Assembly: GCF_002119725.1 (NCBI RefSeq)
Contig: NZ_CP021109.1
Span: forward strand, 1,240,001 to 1,304,000
Source of the DNA: Bordetella genomosp. 9
GTDB taxonomy: Bacteria; Pseudomonadota; Gammaproteobacteria; Burkholderiales; Burkholderiaceae_B
DNA length: 64,000 nucleotides
Direction: 5' to 3'
The number at the start of each line of letters is the position of its first letter. The first letter of the stretch is position 1. Made by a program: the position numbers and the translations under genes. Of the stretch, positions 15,946-27,751 are shown in pieces. The notes beneath the pieces are model-generated. The model made no database searches, was not told the origin of the DNA, and saw nothing but the letters and a program-made list of their open reading frames with translations.

Positions 15946-16467
15946 GGGTGGCGGCTTGGTCCGAAGGGGATAGTCCGCAAGTATAGAGAGTCCGCTGGCG
16001 GCGCGGACTGCCGTAGCCGCCAGGCATTGGCGGGGGATGTCGCGCGGAACCGACGCGTTGAATGGAAACGGCTTCCACGAACCCCTTCCGATTTGCTACA
16101 GGACCGGCAAACACGGTAAATTCCCCGGTTCCCGCAGGCCCGATATCCTGGGCCGGCGGCGATGGTTTGCCAGTTTCCCGGCCTACCGGCCGGTTTCAAA
16201 GCGCCAGCAGCACCCTGCCGTTGGCCGCGCCACAAGCGCGGAGTCAAAGGCTTCCATTTCGCTATCCGGCGCCCGTTGTGGGCGCATGCACTGCGTTCAG
16301 GAAGGACGCGTGCCGGGCCGGCAAGGCATCCGGGTGGAGCGGTTCCGTGAACCGCGAAGCGCCGGGTCGTGTTGCCGGGACCGGTATCGGGTCCAGCAGC
16401 CGCCATACATCGTATGGAGGCGCCGCACTCCCGATCGCAGGGCCGGAACACAGAAAGGAAAGACATC
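15946..16467. other. Leader/intergenic region upstream of ilvB
   Basis: A 522-nt region between the divergent FUSC and ilvB genes. It contains a candidate ilvB promoter (16093-16121) and, in the presumed 350-nt leader, a hairpin GCGGTTC/GAACCGC at 16339-16355. I looked for a leader peptide rich in Leu, Val or Ile codons and for a T-box pattern and found neither, so regulation by classical attenuation is not supported. Confidence 0.4.
16093..16121 (+). promoter_or_regulatory. Candidate ilvB operon promoter
   Basis: TTGCTA at 16093-16098 and GTAAAT at 16116-16121 are separated by 17 nt, fitting a sigma-70 promoter. They lie about 350 nt upstream of ilvB, leaving a long leader. Match to consensus is moderate. 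Confidence 0.38.
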
Positions 16468-18177
<1,710 letters not shown>

Positions 18178-18187
18178 GGGGGGCGCC

Positions 18188-18679
18188 ATGAAACACGTAA
18201 TATCGGTTTTGCTCGAGAACGAGCCGGGCGCCTTGTCCCGCGTGGTGGGCCTGTTTTCCGCGCGCGGCTACAACATCGAAACCCTGACCGTGGCGCCGAC
18301 GGAAGACGCCACGCTGTCGCGCATGACTATCGTCACCACGGGATCGGACGAGGTGATCGAGCAGATCACCAAGCACCTGAACCGCCTGGTCGACGTGGTC
18401 AAGGTCGTGGACCTGACCGAAGGCGCCCACATCGAGCGGGAACTCATGCTCGTGAAGGTCCGCGCGGTCGGCAAGGAGCGAGAGGAAATGAAGCGCATGG
18501 CGGATATCTTCCGCGGGCGCATCATCGACGTGACCGACAAGTCGTACACCATCGAACTGACCGGTGTGCAGGAAAAGATCTCGGCCTTTATCGAGGCGCT
18601 GGATCGCAGCGCGATTCTCGAGACCGTTCGTACCGGGGTCTCGGGGATCGGACGCGGGGAACGCGTACTGAAGCTATGA
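18188..18679 (+). CDS. ilvH: Acetolactate synthase small (regulatory) subunit
   Basis: A 163-residue protein with an N-terminal ACT domain (MKHVISVLLENEPGALSRVVGLFSARGYNIETL) that binds valine and controls the large subunit, and a C-terminal domain with MKRMADIFRGRIIDVTDKSYTIELTG. Size matches the E. coli IlvH type. It lies 10 nt after ilvB and 60 nt before ilvC, forming the ilvBHC operon. Confidence 0.96.
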   Translation: MKHVISVLLENEPGALSRVVGLFSARGYNIETLTVAPTEDATLSRMTIVTTGSDEVIEQITKHLNRLVDVVKVVDLTEGAHIERELMLVKVRAVGKEREEMKRMADIFRGRIIDVTDKSYTIELTGVQEKISAFIEALDRSAILETVRTGVSGIGRGERVLKL

Positions 18680-19756
<1,077 letters not shown>

Positions 19757-19764
19757 TCGGCCGC

Positions 19765-19829
19765 GTACCCGGCTCGCCGGGTACGGTGCTTGCACCGACG
19801 GCATGCTCCGGCATGCCGTTTTCTTTTCG
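19765..19829 (+). terminator. Tandem hairpin terminator after ilvC
   Basis: A first perfect stem GTACCCGG-CTCG-CCGGGTAC spans 19765-19784. A second, ACGGCATG/CATGCCGT, spans 19798-19819 and runs into TTTTCTTTT. The second has the form of a rho-independent terminator for ilvBHC. Confidence 0.75.
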
Positions 19830-19993
19830 GCCGCGGAACGCGGGCCGGCGGGCCGGGCAGGGGCGCGGGCCCCGCGGCGTTTCTGGCGGCGCCATGCAAG
19901 GCGGCCGGCCGTCACGGATTTGTCGCTTCCATGCAGCGATGCGGACCGCCGGCAGGGCACATACGGGGCCATATCGGTTAACCTTCGGCTACG

Positions 19994-20665
19994 ATGAATA
20001 AACCCCCTTATCCCCATCCCATCATTGCCCGCGAGGGCTGGCCGTTCCTGGCGGGCACGGTCGTGCTGGCGATACTGGTCACGCTGTGGTCGCCCGCCGT
20101 ATCGGTCGTGTTCTGGATCCTCGCGCTGTTCGTCCTGCAGTTCTTCCGGGACCCGCCTCGCATGGCGCCGGACTCGCCCACCGCGGTGCTGTCGCCCGCC
20201 GACGGGCGTATCGTCGCCGTCGAGACCGTGCGCGATCCCTATGCCAACCGCGACGCCCTGAAGATCAGCGTCTTCATGAACGTCTTCAACGTCCATTCCA
20301 ACCGCGCACCGGTGGACGGACAAGTGATGGACGTCCAGTATTTCCCGGGCAAGTTTTTCAATGCGGCCCTGGACAAGGCGTCGCTGGAGAACGAGCGCAA
20401 CGCCATGGTTCTGCGCACCACGGGCGGCCAGCTGGTGACCGCCGTGCAGGTGGCCGGCCTGGTGGCCAAGCGCATACTTTGCTACGCGAAAAAGAACGAC
20501 ACCCTGGCGCGCGGCCAGCGCTACGGTTTCATCCGTTTCGGCTCGCGCGTGGACGTCTATCTTCCGCCGGCTGCGCGGCCGCGCGTTGCGCTGGGCGACA
20601 AGGTCAGCGCAACGAGCTCCGTGCTGGCCGACCTGCCAGCAACCGACGATGCGACCCATGCCTAA
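19994..20665 (+). CDS. psd: Phosphatidylserine decarboxylase (proenzyme)
   Basis: A 223-residue short-type (Psd-A) decarboxylase that makes phosphatidylethanolamine. The N-terminal half has two membrane segments ([28 protein letters not shown]); then [30 protein letters not shown] and the self-cleavage region [12 protein letters not shown], where GS supplies the pyruvoyl serine. The small two-membrane-pass form fits this family. Its last 8 nt overlap pssA. Confidence 0.95.
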   Translation: MNKPPYPHPIIAREGWPFLAGTVVLAILVTLWSPAVSVVFWILALFVLQFFRDPPRMAPDSPTAVLSPADGRIVAVETVRDPYANRDALKISVFMNVFNVHSNRAPVDGQVMDVQYFPGKFFNAALDKASLENERNAMVLRTTGGQLVTAVQVAGLVAKRILCYAKKNDTLARGQRYGFIRFGSRVDVYLPPAARPRVALGDKVSATSSVLADLPATDDATHA

Positions 20666-21437
20666 AATGTCGATGCGGGATCCGGAGAACCGTCACCGCA
20701 GTATCTATCTGCTGCCGAACGCGTTCACCACAGCGGCGCTGTTCGCCGGCTTCTATGCCGTCGTGCAGGCCATGAACAACCAGTTCGAGGCCGCGGCCAT
20801 CGCCATCTTCGCCGCCATGGTGCTGGATGGCATGGACGGCCGCGTCGCCCGCCTGACCAACACCCAGTCGGCGTTCGGCGAGCAATACGATTCGCTGTCG
20901 GACATGACTTCCTTCGGCGTCGCGCCGGCGCTGGTGATGTACGAGTGGATGCTCAATGAGCTGGGCCGCTGGGGCTGGCTGGCGGCCTTCGTCTATGTCG
21001 CGGGCGCTGCGCTGCGTCTGGCCCGCTTCAATACGAACATCGGCGTGGTGGACAAGCGGTTTTTCCAGGGCTTGCCCAGTCCCTCGGCTGCCGCCCTCGT
21101 GGCGGGATACGTCTGGCTGGCGGTCGACAACAAGCTGCCCATCCATGACGCCTTCATGGCATGGACGGCCTTCTGCGTCACCATGTATGCGGGCATCGCC
21201 ATGGTCAGCAATGCGCCTTTCTATAGCGGCAAAAGCTTCGCCCTGGGCCGCAGTGTGCCGTTCTGGGTGATTCTCCTGGTCGTGGCGGCCTTCGTTTTCG
21301 TGTCCAGCGACCCGCCGGTGGTGCTGTTCGGCCTGTTTGTCATCTATGGCGTGTCGGGCTGGTTCATCCTGGCCTGGCGCTGGAACCGGGCGCGCGAGCT
21401 GCAGCGCACGCGCACCCGGTCAGGCGGGCAGGAATAG
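20658..21437 (+). CDS. pssA: CDP-diacylglycerol--serine O-phosphatidyltransferase
   Basis: About 259 residues with the CDP-alcohol phosphotransferase motif [39 protein letters not shown], which matches D-G-x2-A-R-x8-G-x3-D-x3-D, and about seven membrane helices. It makes phosphatidylserine, the substrate of the overlapping upstream psd product. The start at 20658 (inside the psd stop region) is chosen because conserved sequence begins soon after; ATGs at 20667 and 20673 are also possible. Overlap implies translational coupling. Confidence 0.93.
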   Translation: MPKMSMRDPENRHRSIYLLPNAFTTAALFAGFYAVVQAMNNQFEAAAIAIFAAMVLDGMDGRVARLTNTQSAFGEQYDSLSDMTSFGVAPALVMYEWMLNELGRWGWLAAFVYVAGAALRLARFNTNIGVVDKRFFQGLPSPSAAALVAGYVWLAVDNKLPIHDAFMAWTAFCVTMYAGIAMVSNAPFYSGKSFALGRSVPFWVILLVVAAFVFVSSDPPVVLFGLFVIYGVSGWFILAWRWNRARELQRTRTRSGGQE

Positions 21438-21460
21438 GGCGGCCTGGTCCGCCGCTCCGC

Positions 21461-21505
21461 CCCTAGCGGGCGAAATCCCGCTCCTTCCCTAGCGGGCGAA
21501 ATCCC
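21461..21505. repeat. Tandem duplication over a lipoprotein-gene stop codon
   Basis: A 19-bp sequence beginning CCCTAGCGGGCGAAATCCC occurs at 21461-21479 and again at 21487-21505, a 26-bp period. The right copy contains the last codons and stop of the minus-strand lipoprotein gene; the left copy lies just after it. It looks like a recent small slippage duplication. Confidence 0.7.
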
Positions 21506-22076
21506 ATTCCTGGTCGTACATGGGGTCGGGCCCCGGATGGTGCCGCGTGACGCGGTCGCCGTTGCGGCCCATGTAGACGTACATCAACGAATTCCAGACG
21601 TCGTTTTCGCGATAGCGATACGACCAGACCACCTGCCGCACGCTGGGTAACCCGACTTCGTCGATGATGGCGGGCGGGCCGAACTCGCAGCGGACGCGGT
21701 CCGGCGTCCACACGCCTTCGGACAGAATGGCGAAGTGAGCGTCCGTCAGGATGGGAACGACCCGGTCGATCCGTCCGTCCGGTCCGACGTTGCCGCCCCA
21801 GGCATACTGCCCCAGCGGCTGCTGTGTCCAGATGACCCGCTGGCCGCCGCCCGGCAGGGGGCAGGTGAAGTTCGGCCGGCCATATTCCGCCACGACCTGG
21901 CTCAAGGGCGTGTTGGGCGGGGTTCGGGCCGCCATGTCGGCGCAGCCTGCCAGGTCGGCGGCAAGCGCCGCCGCCAGGGCGGCCGCCCCAAGTCTGGCGG
22001 CAAGGCGCCGGCCGGCGCCGTTGGCTGCCCGGCGGGTTGGCGCAATGAAATGGCTGCTGCGGGGTTGCGCGTTCAT
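21489..22076 (-). CDS. Putative lipoprotein, function unknown
   Basis: A 195-residue protein with a basic N-terminus (residues 1-40), a hydrophobic Ala-rich segment and a lipobox-like LAGC, so export and lipidation are likely. The mature part is globular, with VVAEYGRPNFTCPLPGGGQRVIW and VVWSYRYRENDVWNSLMYVYMG. It recalls small outer-membrane-assembly-type (SmpA/BamE-like) lipoproteins in its G-R-P and W-x-Y-R features, but that is only a resemblance. ATG 22076 is preferred over GTG 22082 because AGGAG lies 5 nt upstream. It is divergent from rpsO. Confidence 0.75.
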   Translation of the reverse strand: MNAQPRSSHFIAPTRRAANGAGRRLAARLGAAALAAALAADLAGCADMAARTPPNTPLSQVVAEYGRPNFTCPLPGGGQRVIWTQQPLGQYAWGGNVGPDGRIDRVVPILTDAHFAILSEGVWTPDRVRCEFGPPAIIDEVGLPSVRQVVWSYRYRENDVWNSLMYVYMGRNGDRVTRHHPGPDPMYDQEWDFAR

Positions 22077-22178
22077 GGTCACTCCTGTTCATCGCGGTTC
22101 GGTCCGGGGCGCCGCTCGCGGCCGGTGTGGTCCCGGCAGGCCCGTGCCCGGACGCCTGCCGGCCGCAGGCGGCGTGCC

Positions 22179-22206
22179 CTGACATTCCTGCCCGATAAGC
22201 TATAAT
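22179..22206 (+). promoter_or_regulatory. rpsO promoter
   Basis: CTGACA at 22179-22184 and a perfect TATAAT at 22201-22206 with 16-nt spacing. It precedes rpsO by about 120 nt, leaving a leader long enough for the known S15 feedback control. This is the best sigma-70 match in the window. Confidence 0.75.
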
Positions 22207-22327
22207 CCTTTGGATTTTGCTGTCGAACAACTGTCGCCCCCGAAAGTTCGCGGAGCGGCGGTTTTGTTTTTTATCCACCCCACGCCAAGGCGCCTCGGCC
22301 CTGGCGCATGTCCGAAGAGGTCAATAC

Positions 22328-22597
22328 ATGTCCGTAGCTGACATCAACAAAGCTGATATCGTCGCGCAGTTCCAGCGCGCCCAAGGCGATACCGGCTCTC
22401 CCGAAGTCCAGGTGGCGCTGCTTACGGCGCGCATCAATGAGCTGACCGGTCACTTCAAGGAACACATCAAAGACCACCACTCGCGCCGCGGTCTGCTGCG
22501 CATGGTCAGCCGCCGCCGCAAGCTGCTCGACTACCTGAAGGGCCGCAACCCCGATGCCTATCGCGCTCTGATCGAAAAACTCGGTCTGCGCAAGTGA
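22328..22597 (+). CDS. rpsO: 30S ribosomal protein S15
   Basis: An 89-residue primary 16S rRNA-binding protein. The sequence contains the family hallmarks [46 protein letters not shown] and the C-terminal [15 protein letters not shown] 22328 gives the normal length; the open frame extends upstream without conserved content. It forms the classic rpsO-pnp pair. Confidence 0.97.
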   Translation: MSVADINKADIVAQFQRAQGDTGSPEVQVALLTARINELTGHFKEHIKDHHSRRGLLRMVSRRRKLLDYLKGRNPDAYRALIEKLGLRK

Positions 22598-22623
22598 TCG
22601 ACGGGGCCGGTACCCCATGACGC

Positions 22624-22665
22624 AACCGTGGTCGGTGCGACCTTGTCGCAGCGGCCACGGTTTTT
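22624..22665 (+). terminator. rpsO-pnp intergenic hairpin (attenuator/processing site)
   Basis: AACCGTGG and CCACGGTT enclose an inner stem GCGAC/GTCGC, and the outer arm runs into TTTTT. It could terminate part of the rpsO transcripts and also form the structured pnp leader that RNase III cleaves in enterobacteria. Whether RNase III control applies here is inference. Confidence 0.7.
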
Positions 22666-22686
22666 CATTTGCAAGGAATAACCGTC

Positions 22687-24852
22687 ATGTTCAATAAAGT
22701 GACAAAAACGTTCCAGTACGGCCAGCACACGGTCGTGCTGGAGACTGGCGAAATCGCCCGGCAAGCTTCCGGCGCGGTGCTGGTCTCCATCGAGGATACG
22801 GTGGTTTTGGCAACCGTCGTGGGGGCGAAGAAGGCCAAGCCGGGCCAGGATTTCTTTCCCCTGACCGTCGATTACATCGAGAAAACCTACGCCGCCGGCC
22901 GTATTCCCGGCGGTTTCTTCAAGCGCGAAGGCAAGCCGTCGGAAAAGGAAACGCTGACTTCCCGCCTGATCGATCGCCCGCTGCGTCCGCTCTTCCCGGA
23001 AGGCTTCTACAACGAAGTCCAGGTCGTCATTCACACGCTGTCGGTCAACCCGGAAATCGATCCCGATATCCCGGCCATGATCGGCGCATCCGCCGCGCTG
23101 GCCATCTCCGGTATCCCGTTCAATGGCCCGATCGGCGCGGCGCGCGTGGGCTATATCGACGGCCAGTACCTGCTGAACCCCACGGCGTCGCAACTGAAGC
23201 TGTCGCAGCTGGACCTGGTCGTGGCCGGCACCGAGACCGCCGTGCTGATGGTGGAATCGGAAGCCGAGCAGCTGCCTGAAGACGTGATGCTGGGCGGCGT
23301 GGTCTACGGCCACGAACAGATGCAGGCCGTCATCAATGCGATCCACGATCTGGTGCGCGAAGCCGGCAAACCCGAATGGGACTGGCAGCCGGAGCCCAAG
23401 AACGAGGCCCTGATCGCCGCCGTCACCGAAGCCGCCAAGGATGGCCTGACCGCCGCTTACCAGATCCGCGAAAAGCAGCTGCGCACGACGAAGCTGCGCG
23501 AGGTCTACGCCGACGTGCAGGCCCGTCTGGCCGCTCGCGCCGCGGAAACCGGCGAAGGGGTGCCGGATCCGGTCACCGTGGACAACATCCTGTTCGACCT
23601 GGAAGCGCGCATCGTGCGCGGCCAGATCCTGAACGGCGAACCGCGCATCGACGGCCGCGACACGCGCACCGTGCGTCCGATCAGCATCCGCCTGGGCGTG
23701 CTGCCGCGCGCGCACGGCAGCGTGCTGTTCACCCGTGGCGAAACGCAGGCCCTGGTGGTCGCCACCCTGGGCACGAAGCAGGACGAGCAGATCATCGACG
23801 CGCTCATGGGCGAATACCGCGAGCGCTTCATGCTGCACTACAACATGCCGCCCTTCGCGACCGGTGAAACCGGCCGCATCGGCGTGCCCAAGCGCCGCGA
23901 AATCGGCCACGGCCGTCTGGCCAAGCGCGCGCTCGCGCCGTTGCTGCCCGCGCCGGAAGACTTCCAGTACACCATCCGCCTGGTTTCGGAAATCACCGAA
24001 TCCAACGGTTCGTCGTCCATGGCGTCCGTGTGCGGCGGTTCGCTGGCAATGATGGACGCCGGCGTGCCGATCAAGGATCACGTGGCCGGCGTCGCCATGG
24101 GCCTGATCCTGGAAGACGGCAAGTTTGCCGTGCTCACGGATATCCTTGGCGACGAGGATCACCTGGGCGACATGGACTTCAAGGTGGCGGGTACCGAAAA
24201 AGGCATCACCGCGCTGCAGATGGACATCAAGATCCAGGGCATCACCAAGGAAATCATGCAGGTGGCGCTGGCCCAGGCCCGCGAAGGCCGCCTGCATATC
24301 CTGGGCAAGATGCGCGAGGCGCTGACCAGCTCGCGCGGCGAACTGTCGGCTTTCGCGCCCCGCATGCTGACGATCAAGATCAACCCCGAGAAGATCCGCG
24401 ACGTCATCGGCAAGGGCGGCGCCACCATCCGCGCCCTCACGGAAGAAACCGGCACGCAGATCGACATCTCGGACGACGGCACCATCGTGATCGCCAGTGT
24501 GGACGAGCTGCAGGCCAAGGAAGCCCAGCGGCGCATCCTGGAGCTGACGGCGGACGTGGAAGTGGGCCAGGTCTACGAAGGCAGCGTGCTGCGTCTGCTG
24601 GATTTCGGCGCGATCGTCCAGGTTCTGCCCGGCCGCGACGGTCTGCTGCACATCTCCGAAATCGCCAACTACCGCATCGCCAATATCAACGATGTGCTGA
24701 AGGTGGGCCAGAATGTCCGCGTCAAGGTCATCGAGGCCGACGACAAAGGCCGTCTGCGCCTGTCGGTGAAGGCGATCGGCGGCATCGAGCAGCAACAGGC
24801 CCAGCAGCCCGTGGCTGACGCGGCGCCGCAATCGGAGCCTCAGCCCGAGTAA
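22687..24852 (+). CDS. pnp: Polyribonucleotide nucleotidyltransferase (PNPase)
   Basis: A 721-residue 3'-5' phosphorolytic exoribonuclease. Two RNase PH-like cores are visible (residues about 1-220 with [18 protein letters not shown] and [16 protein letters not shown] [12 protein letters not shown]; 310-540 with [28 protein letters not shown] and [13 protein letters not shown]), followed by a KH domain ([15 protein letters not shown]) and an S1 domain ([34 protein letters not shown]). ATG 22687 with an upstream AAGGAA begins the conserved start [12 protein letters not shown]. Confidence 0.97.
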   Translation: MFNKVTKTFQYGQHTVVLETGEIARQASGAVLVSIEDTVVLATVVGAKKAKPGQDFFPLTVDYIEKTYAAGRIPGGFFKREGKPSEKETLTSRLIDRPLRPLFPEGFYNEVQVVIHTLSVNPEIDPDIPAMIGASAALAISGIPFNGPIGAARVGYIDGQYLLNPTASQLKLSQLDLVVAGTETAVLMVESEAEQLPEDVMLGGVVYGHEQMQAVINAIHDLVREAGKPEWDWQPEPKNEALIAAVTEAAKDGLTAAYQIREKQLRTTKLREVYADVQARLAARAAETGEGVPDPVTVDNILFDLEARIVRGQILNGEPRIDGRDTRTVRPISIRLGVLPRAHGSVLFTRGETQALVVATLGTKQDEQIIDALMGEYRERFMLHYNMPPFATGETGRIGVPKRREIGHGRLAKRALAPLLPAPEDFQYTIRLVSEITESNGSSSMASVCGGSLAMMDAGVPIKDHVAGVAMGLILEDGKFAVLTDILGDEDHLGDMDFKVAGTEKGITALQMDIKIQGITKEIMQVALAQAREGRLHILGKMREALTSSRGELSAFAPRMLTIKINPEKIRDVIGKGGATIRALTEETGTQIDISDDGTIVIASVDELQAKEAQRRILELTADVEVGQVYEGSVLRLLDFGAIVQVLPGRDGLLHISEIANYRIANINDVLKVGQNVRVKVIEADDKGRLRLSVKAIGGIEQQQAQQPVADAAPQSEPQPE

Positions 24853-24872
24853 GCGCGGCAGCGCTGCAAAGG

Positions 24873-24899
24873 AACGGCACCCGCGGGTGCCGTTTTTTT
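24873..24899 (+). terminator. Rho-independent terminator after pnp
   Basis: CGGCACCCG and CGGGTGCCG form a perfect stem followed by seven T. It ends the rpsO-pnp transcript about 20 nt after the pnp stop. Confidence 0.9.
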
Positions 24900-24973
24900 G
24901 GTCTGCGGTAAAGTGCTGGCGCGCGGCCCGCAGGGGACGCCTGGACGGCATCGACGAAATAGGCAGTTATGGC

Positions 24974-25705
24974 ATGAGAAGGCGCGGGTGCACCGCCATC
25001 GCAACGATGATCGCAAGCGCGATGCTGGCGGCCTGCGTGTCGGCGCAAGCCCCATCGCGCGATGGGCGCCGTCCCGACGCCGAATCGATGTCGGCGGACC
25101 AGTTCATGCAAACGGACTTCAACCGTACCGTCACGCTGGAAGTCCGCGACAACATGGCAAGCCTGTACGCTCTGGCGGACAAGCTGTATCGCCGCAATCC
25201 GCGCGAATGGCGCAAGGCGGGCATGGCGGACCAGGCCGGTGCGCTGAAGCGCCTGCATGGCCTGATCGACGACCGCAGGCCGCCCGCGCCCCTGTCGGGG
25301 CTGCACGACATCCAGATCCTGGCGGTGGCGCTGGATCCCGGTTTCCAGGGCGATAGGGTGGCCGCCTTCATCTACGGTCTGGCGGACACCATTATCGCGG
25401 CCCACAACGACAAGACGCGCTTTTACGCCGCCGATGTGCTGGATGGCCAGCGCGTCTACAATGCCGCTCGTAACGTGGAAGCCGCGGCGTGGCTGCTGGC
25501 CACCCGGCGGGACAGCGCCGGCCAGCCGCTGCTGCTGGCCAACGAAATGCGCGCCGGCAGCGTCAACCTGAGCTTCGAACGCGAATTCGGGGCGATCATC
25601 GGCCGGCTGGACCTGATCGCCAATCTGTTGGGCGAAAACAGCCGGCGGGTGGGCATCAACTACGCACAAGGCCTGTTGTTTTTCAACTTCCTGCCGGTGC
25701 GGTGA
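24974..25705 (+). CDS. Putative lipoprotein, function unknown
   Basis: A 243-residue protein with a lipoprotein signal: RRRG, a hydrophobic segment and LAAC at about residues 17-20. The mature part begins with a polar linker, then SADQFMQTDFNRTVTLEVRDNMASLY, and a helical region rich in Ala/Leu ending LLFFNFLPVR. No enzyme motif is visible. ATG 24974 starts the signal peptide; the upstream open frame overlaps the pnp terminator and is rejected. It lies 46 nt before the threonine dehydratase gene in the same direction. Confidence 0.75.
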   Translation: MRRRGCTAIATMIASAMLAACVSAQAPSRDGRRPDAESMSADQFMQTDFNRTVTLEVRDNMASLYALADKLYRRNPREWRKAGMADQAGALKRLHGLIDDRRPPAPLSGLHDIQILAVALDPGFQGDRVAAFIYGLADTIIAAHNDKTRFYAADVLDGQRVYNAARNVEAAAWLLATRRDSAGQPLLLANEMRAGSVNLSFEREFGAIIGRLDLIANLLGENSRRVGINYAQGLLFFNFLPVR

Positions 25706-25751
25706 TGACCAGGCTGCCCACGCATCGGCTGCGCGCCTCCAGGAGGCAAAC

Positions 25752-26969
25752 GTGATCGACCTTTCCGCCATCGAGTCCGCCCGCCTGCGCTTGCAGGGCC
25801 AGGTTCTGAACACGCCGTTTTCCCATTCGCGCACGCTGTCCGACATGCTGGGCGCCGAAATCTGGCTGAAGTTCGAGAACCTGCAGTTCACGGCCTCGTT
25901 CAAAGAGCGCGGCGCGCTGAACCGCATGCTGAACCTGGATGCGAGCGAGCGCGCGCGGGGCGTCATCGCGGTGTCCGCCGGCAACCACGCGCAAGGCGTG
26001 GCCTATCACGCCCAGCGCATGGGAATCCCGGCCGTGATCGTCATGCCGCGCTTTACGCCAACCGTCAAAGTGGCGAACACCCGGCGATTTGGCGCCGAGG
26101 TCGTCCTCGCCGGGGATTCCTTCGACGATGCCAAGGCGCATGGCTACGAGCTGGCGCAGGCGCGCGGCCTGGTCATGATTCACCCCTACGACGACCCGGA
26201 CGTGATCGCCGGGCAGGGAACCATCGGCCTGGAAATGCTGCAGGCGCGGCCGGACCTGGATGCGCTTGTCGTCGCCATCGGCGGCGGCGGACTGATCGCC
26301 GGGATCGCCGTGGCCGCCAGGGCCGTCAAGCCGGATATCGAGATCATCGGCGTCCAGACCGAACATTTCCCTTCGATGTTCGAAGCCACGCAAGGGGTCA
26401 CGTTGCCTCACGGGCCCTATACGATTGCGGAAGGCATCGCGGTGCGTTCGCCGGGCGAGCTTACGCGCGAGATCGTCGCGCGCCACGTCGACCGCATCGA
26501 ACTCGTGAGCGACAGCGACATCGAGCATGCCATCGTGGTGCTGCTGGAGATCGAAAAGACCGTGGTCGAAGGGGCCGGCGCGGCCGGCTTGGCGGCGCTG
26601 CTGCGCGACCAGGCGCAAGGCAGTTCGCGCTTCCAGGGCAAGCGCGTGGGACTCGTGCTGACCGGCGGCAATATCGACCCCCTGATGCTCGGGGAACTCA
26701 TCGAGCGCGGCATGGTCAGGGCAGGGCGCCTGGCGCGTATCCGCGTGGACCTGCGCGACCTGCCCGGCGCGCTGGCGCGCGCAACCACCGTGATCGCCGA
26801 CGCCCACGCCAACATCACGGAAGTCCATCATCAACGTGCGTTCACGGCCCTGCCTGTGCGCAACGTGGAAGTGGATTTCGTTCTACAGACGCGGGGGCCG
26901 GAACATATCGCCGACATCATCGCGCGGCTGAACGCGGCGGGATTCGTCGCCAGCAATCACGATCATTGA
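25752..26969 (+). CDS. ilvA: Threonine ammonia-lyase (threonine dehydratase)
   Basis: A 405-residue PLP enzyme that turns threonine into 2-oxobutyrate, the precursor entering the ilvBHC pathway for isoleucine. The PLP lysine is in FTASFKERGAL, the phosphate-binding loop is IGGGGLIAGIA, and SAGNHAQGVAYHA is the substrate loop. Residues 330-405 form a single ACT-like regulatory domain (VDLRDLPGALARATTVIADAHANITEVHHQR), as in the short allosteric or TdcB-ACT class. An AGGAGG site precedes the ATG. Its last 87 nt overlap the tail of the opposing PIN-domain gene. Confidence 0.93.
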   Translation: MIDLSAIESARLRLQGQVLNTPFSHSRTLSDMLGAEIWLKFENLQFTASFKERGALNRMLNLDASERARGVIAVSAGNHAQGVAYHAQRMGIPAVIVMPRFTPTVKVANTRRFGAEVVLAGDSFDDAKAHGYELAQARGLVMIHPYDDPDVIAGQGTIGLEMLQARPDLDALVVAIGGGGLIAGIAVAARAVKPDIEIIGVQTEHFPSMFEATQGVTLPHGPYTIAEGIAVRSPGELTREIVARHVDRIELVSDSDIEHAIVVLLEIEKTVVEGAGAAGLAALLRDQAQGSSRFQGKRVGLVLTGGNIDPLMLGELIERGMVRAGRLARIRVDLRDLPGALARATTVIADAHANITEVHHQRAFTALPVRNVEVDFVLQTRGPEHIADIIARLNAAGFVASNHDH

Positions 26970-27644
26970 GGTGTCTGCGGGCGCCGGATCGCCGGCAAGC
27001 GCGACCAGCGCCCGCAGACGATACAAGCGCTCTCTGTGCAGGGTGGTGACCAGCGGCTCCGGTTCCCGGCCCACCGCCGCCACGTCGGCCGCCGTGCCGG
27101 CCAGCGCTCGCGCCACATGCATGCGCTGCTCGTCCCACCAGCGCGACAGCAAGCGATCGGGGTTGTACACGTCGAGCCCCAGCCGACGTATTTCCGACCG
27201 GTTGAAGTCTTTCAAATTCCAGGTCATCAGCAGTACCGAAGGGGGGCGGGGAAGACCGCAGCGCGCGCGCTTCGCCAGTCCCGCGGCGATGACGTGGTGG
27301 TCCTTGGGATCGCTGTAACGCAGCCCCGCCTCGTACGGCCTGACGTCTCCCGGGTCGGCATCGGGAAACCGCTGCCGCATGGCTTGCCATAGGCGTTCCA
27401 CATCGTCCCGGGGCACCTGCCAGAGCCGCGCGGCATTGCGTATCCATTCCTCGCCGATGCGTGCGCTCCACACAGGGCTGAACACGCCAGCCTCGGCAAG
27501 CCGCAGCAATAGCGGGCGAAGGATGGAGGACATCAGCACGCAGGCATCCAGCACCACAAAAGGCGGCGGTGTGAGGCGGGCGTCAGGCAAGGAGTCGGGC
27601 GGCACGGCAGGGCGAGATCGGGTTGGGCCATTATCGTAGCCCAC
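26883..27644 (-). CDS. PIN-domain protein (putative RNase)
   Basis: About 253 residues. The PIN nuclease fold is visible: first acidic residue in FVVLDACVLMSS, WSARIGEEWIRN, then YSDPKDHHVIAAG and MTWNLKDFNRSEI, giving the usual set of Asp/Glu metal ligands. Such proteins often act as VapC-like toxins, but no antitoxin gene is adjacent on the same strand. The start is uncertain: GTG 27644 is taken; later GTG or TTG codons are possible. The C-terminal 29 codons are antisense to the end of ilvA, an unusual convergent coding overlap. Confidence 0.72.
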   Translation of the reverse strand: MGYDNGPTRSRPAVPPDSLPDARLTPPPFVVLDACVLMSSILRPLLLRLAEAGVFSPVWSARIGEEWIRNAARLWQVPRDDVERLWQAMRQRFPDADPGDVRPYEAGLRYSDPKDHHVIAAGLAKRARCGLPRPPSVLLMTWNLKDFNRSEIRRLGLDVYNPDRLLSRWWDEQRMHVARALAGTAADVAAVGREPEPLVTTLHRERLYRLRALVALAGDPAPADTSMIVIAGDESRRVQPRDDVGDMFRPPRL

Positions 27645-27751
27645 GCCCTGGGAAAGCGTCCGAGGAACTGCTGGATGACGGGCGGAACGTACCCGTCGCG
27701 CTTCGCGCAGTCCATCCTCGCAGCTCTTACTACTATTCACGGAGACAATCC

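Noticed and set aside
16162..16350. Leader peptide for ilvB attenuation
   Set aside because: The 62-codon frame lacks a run of Leu, Val or Ile codons, and no alternative terminator/antiterminator stem with T-run was found.
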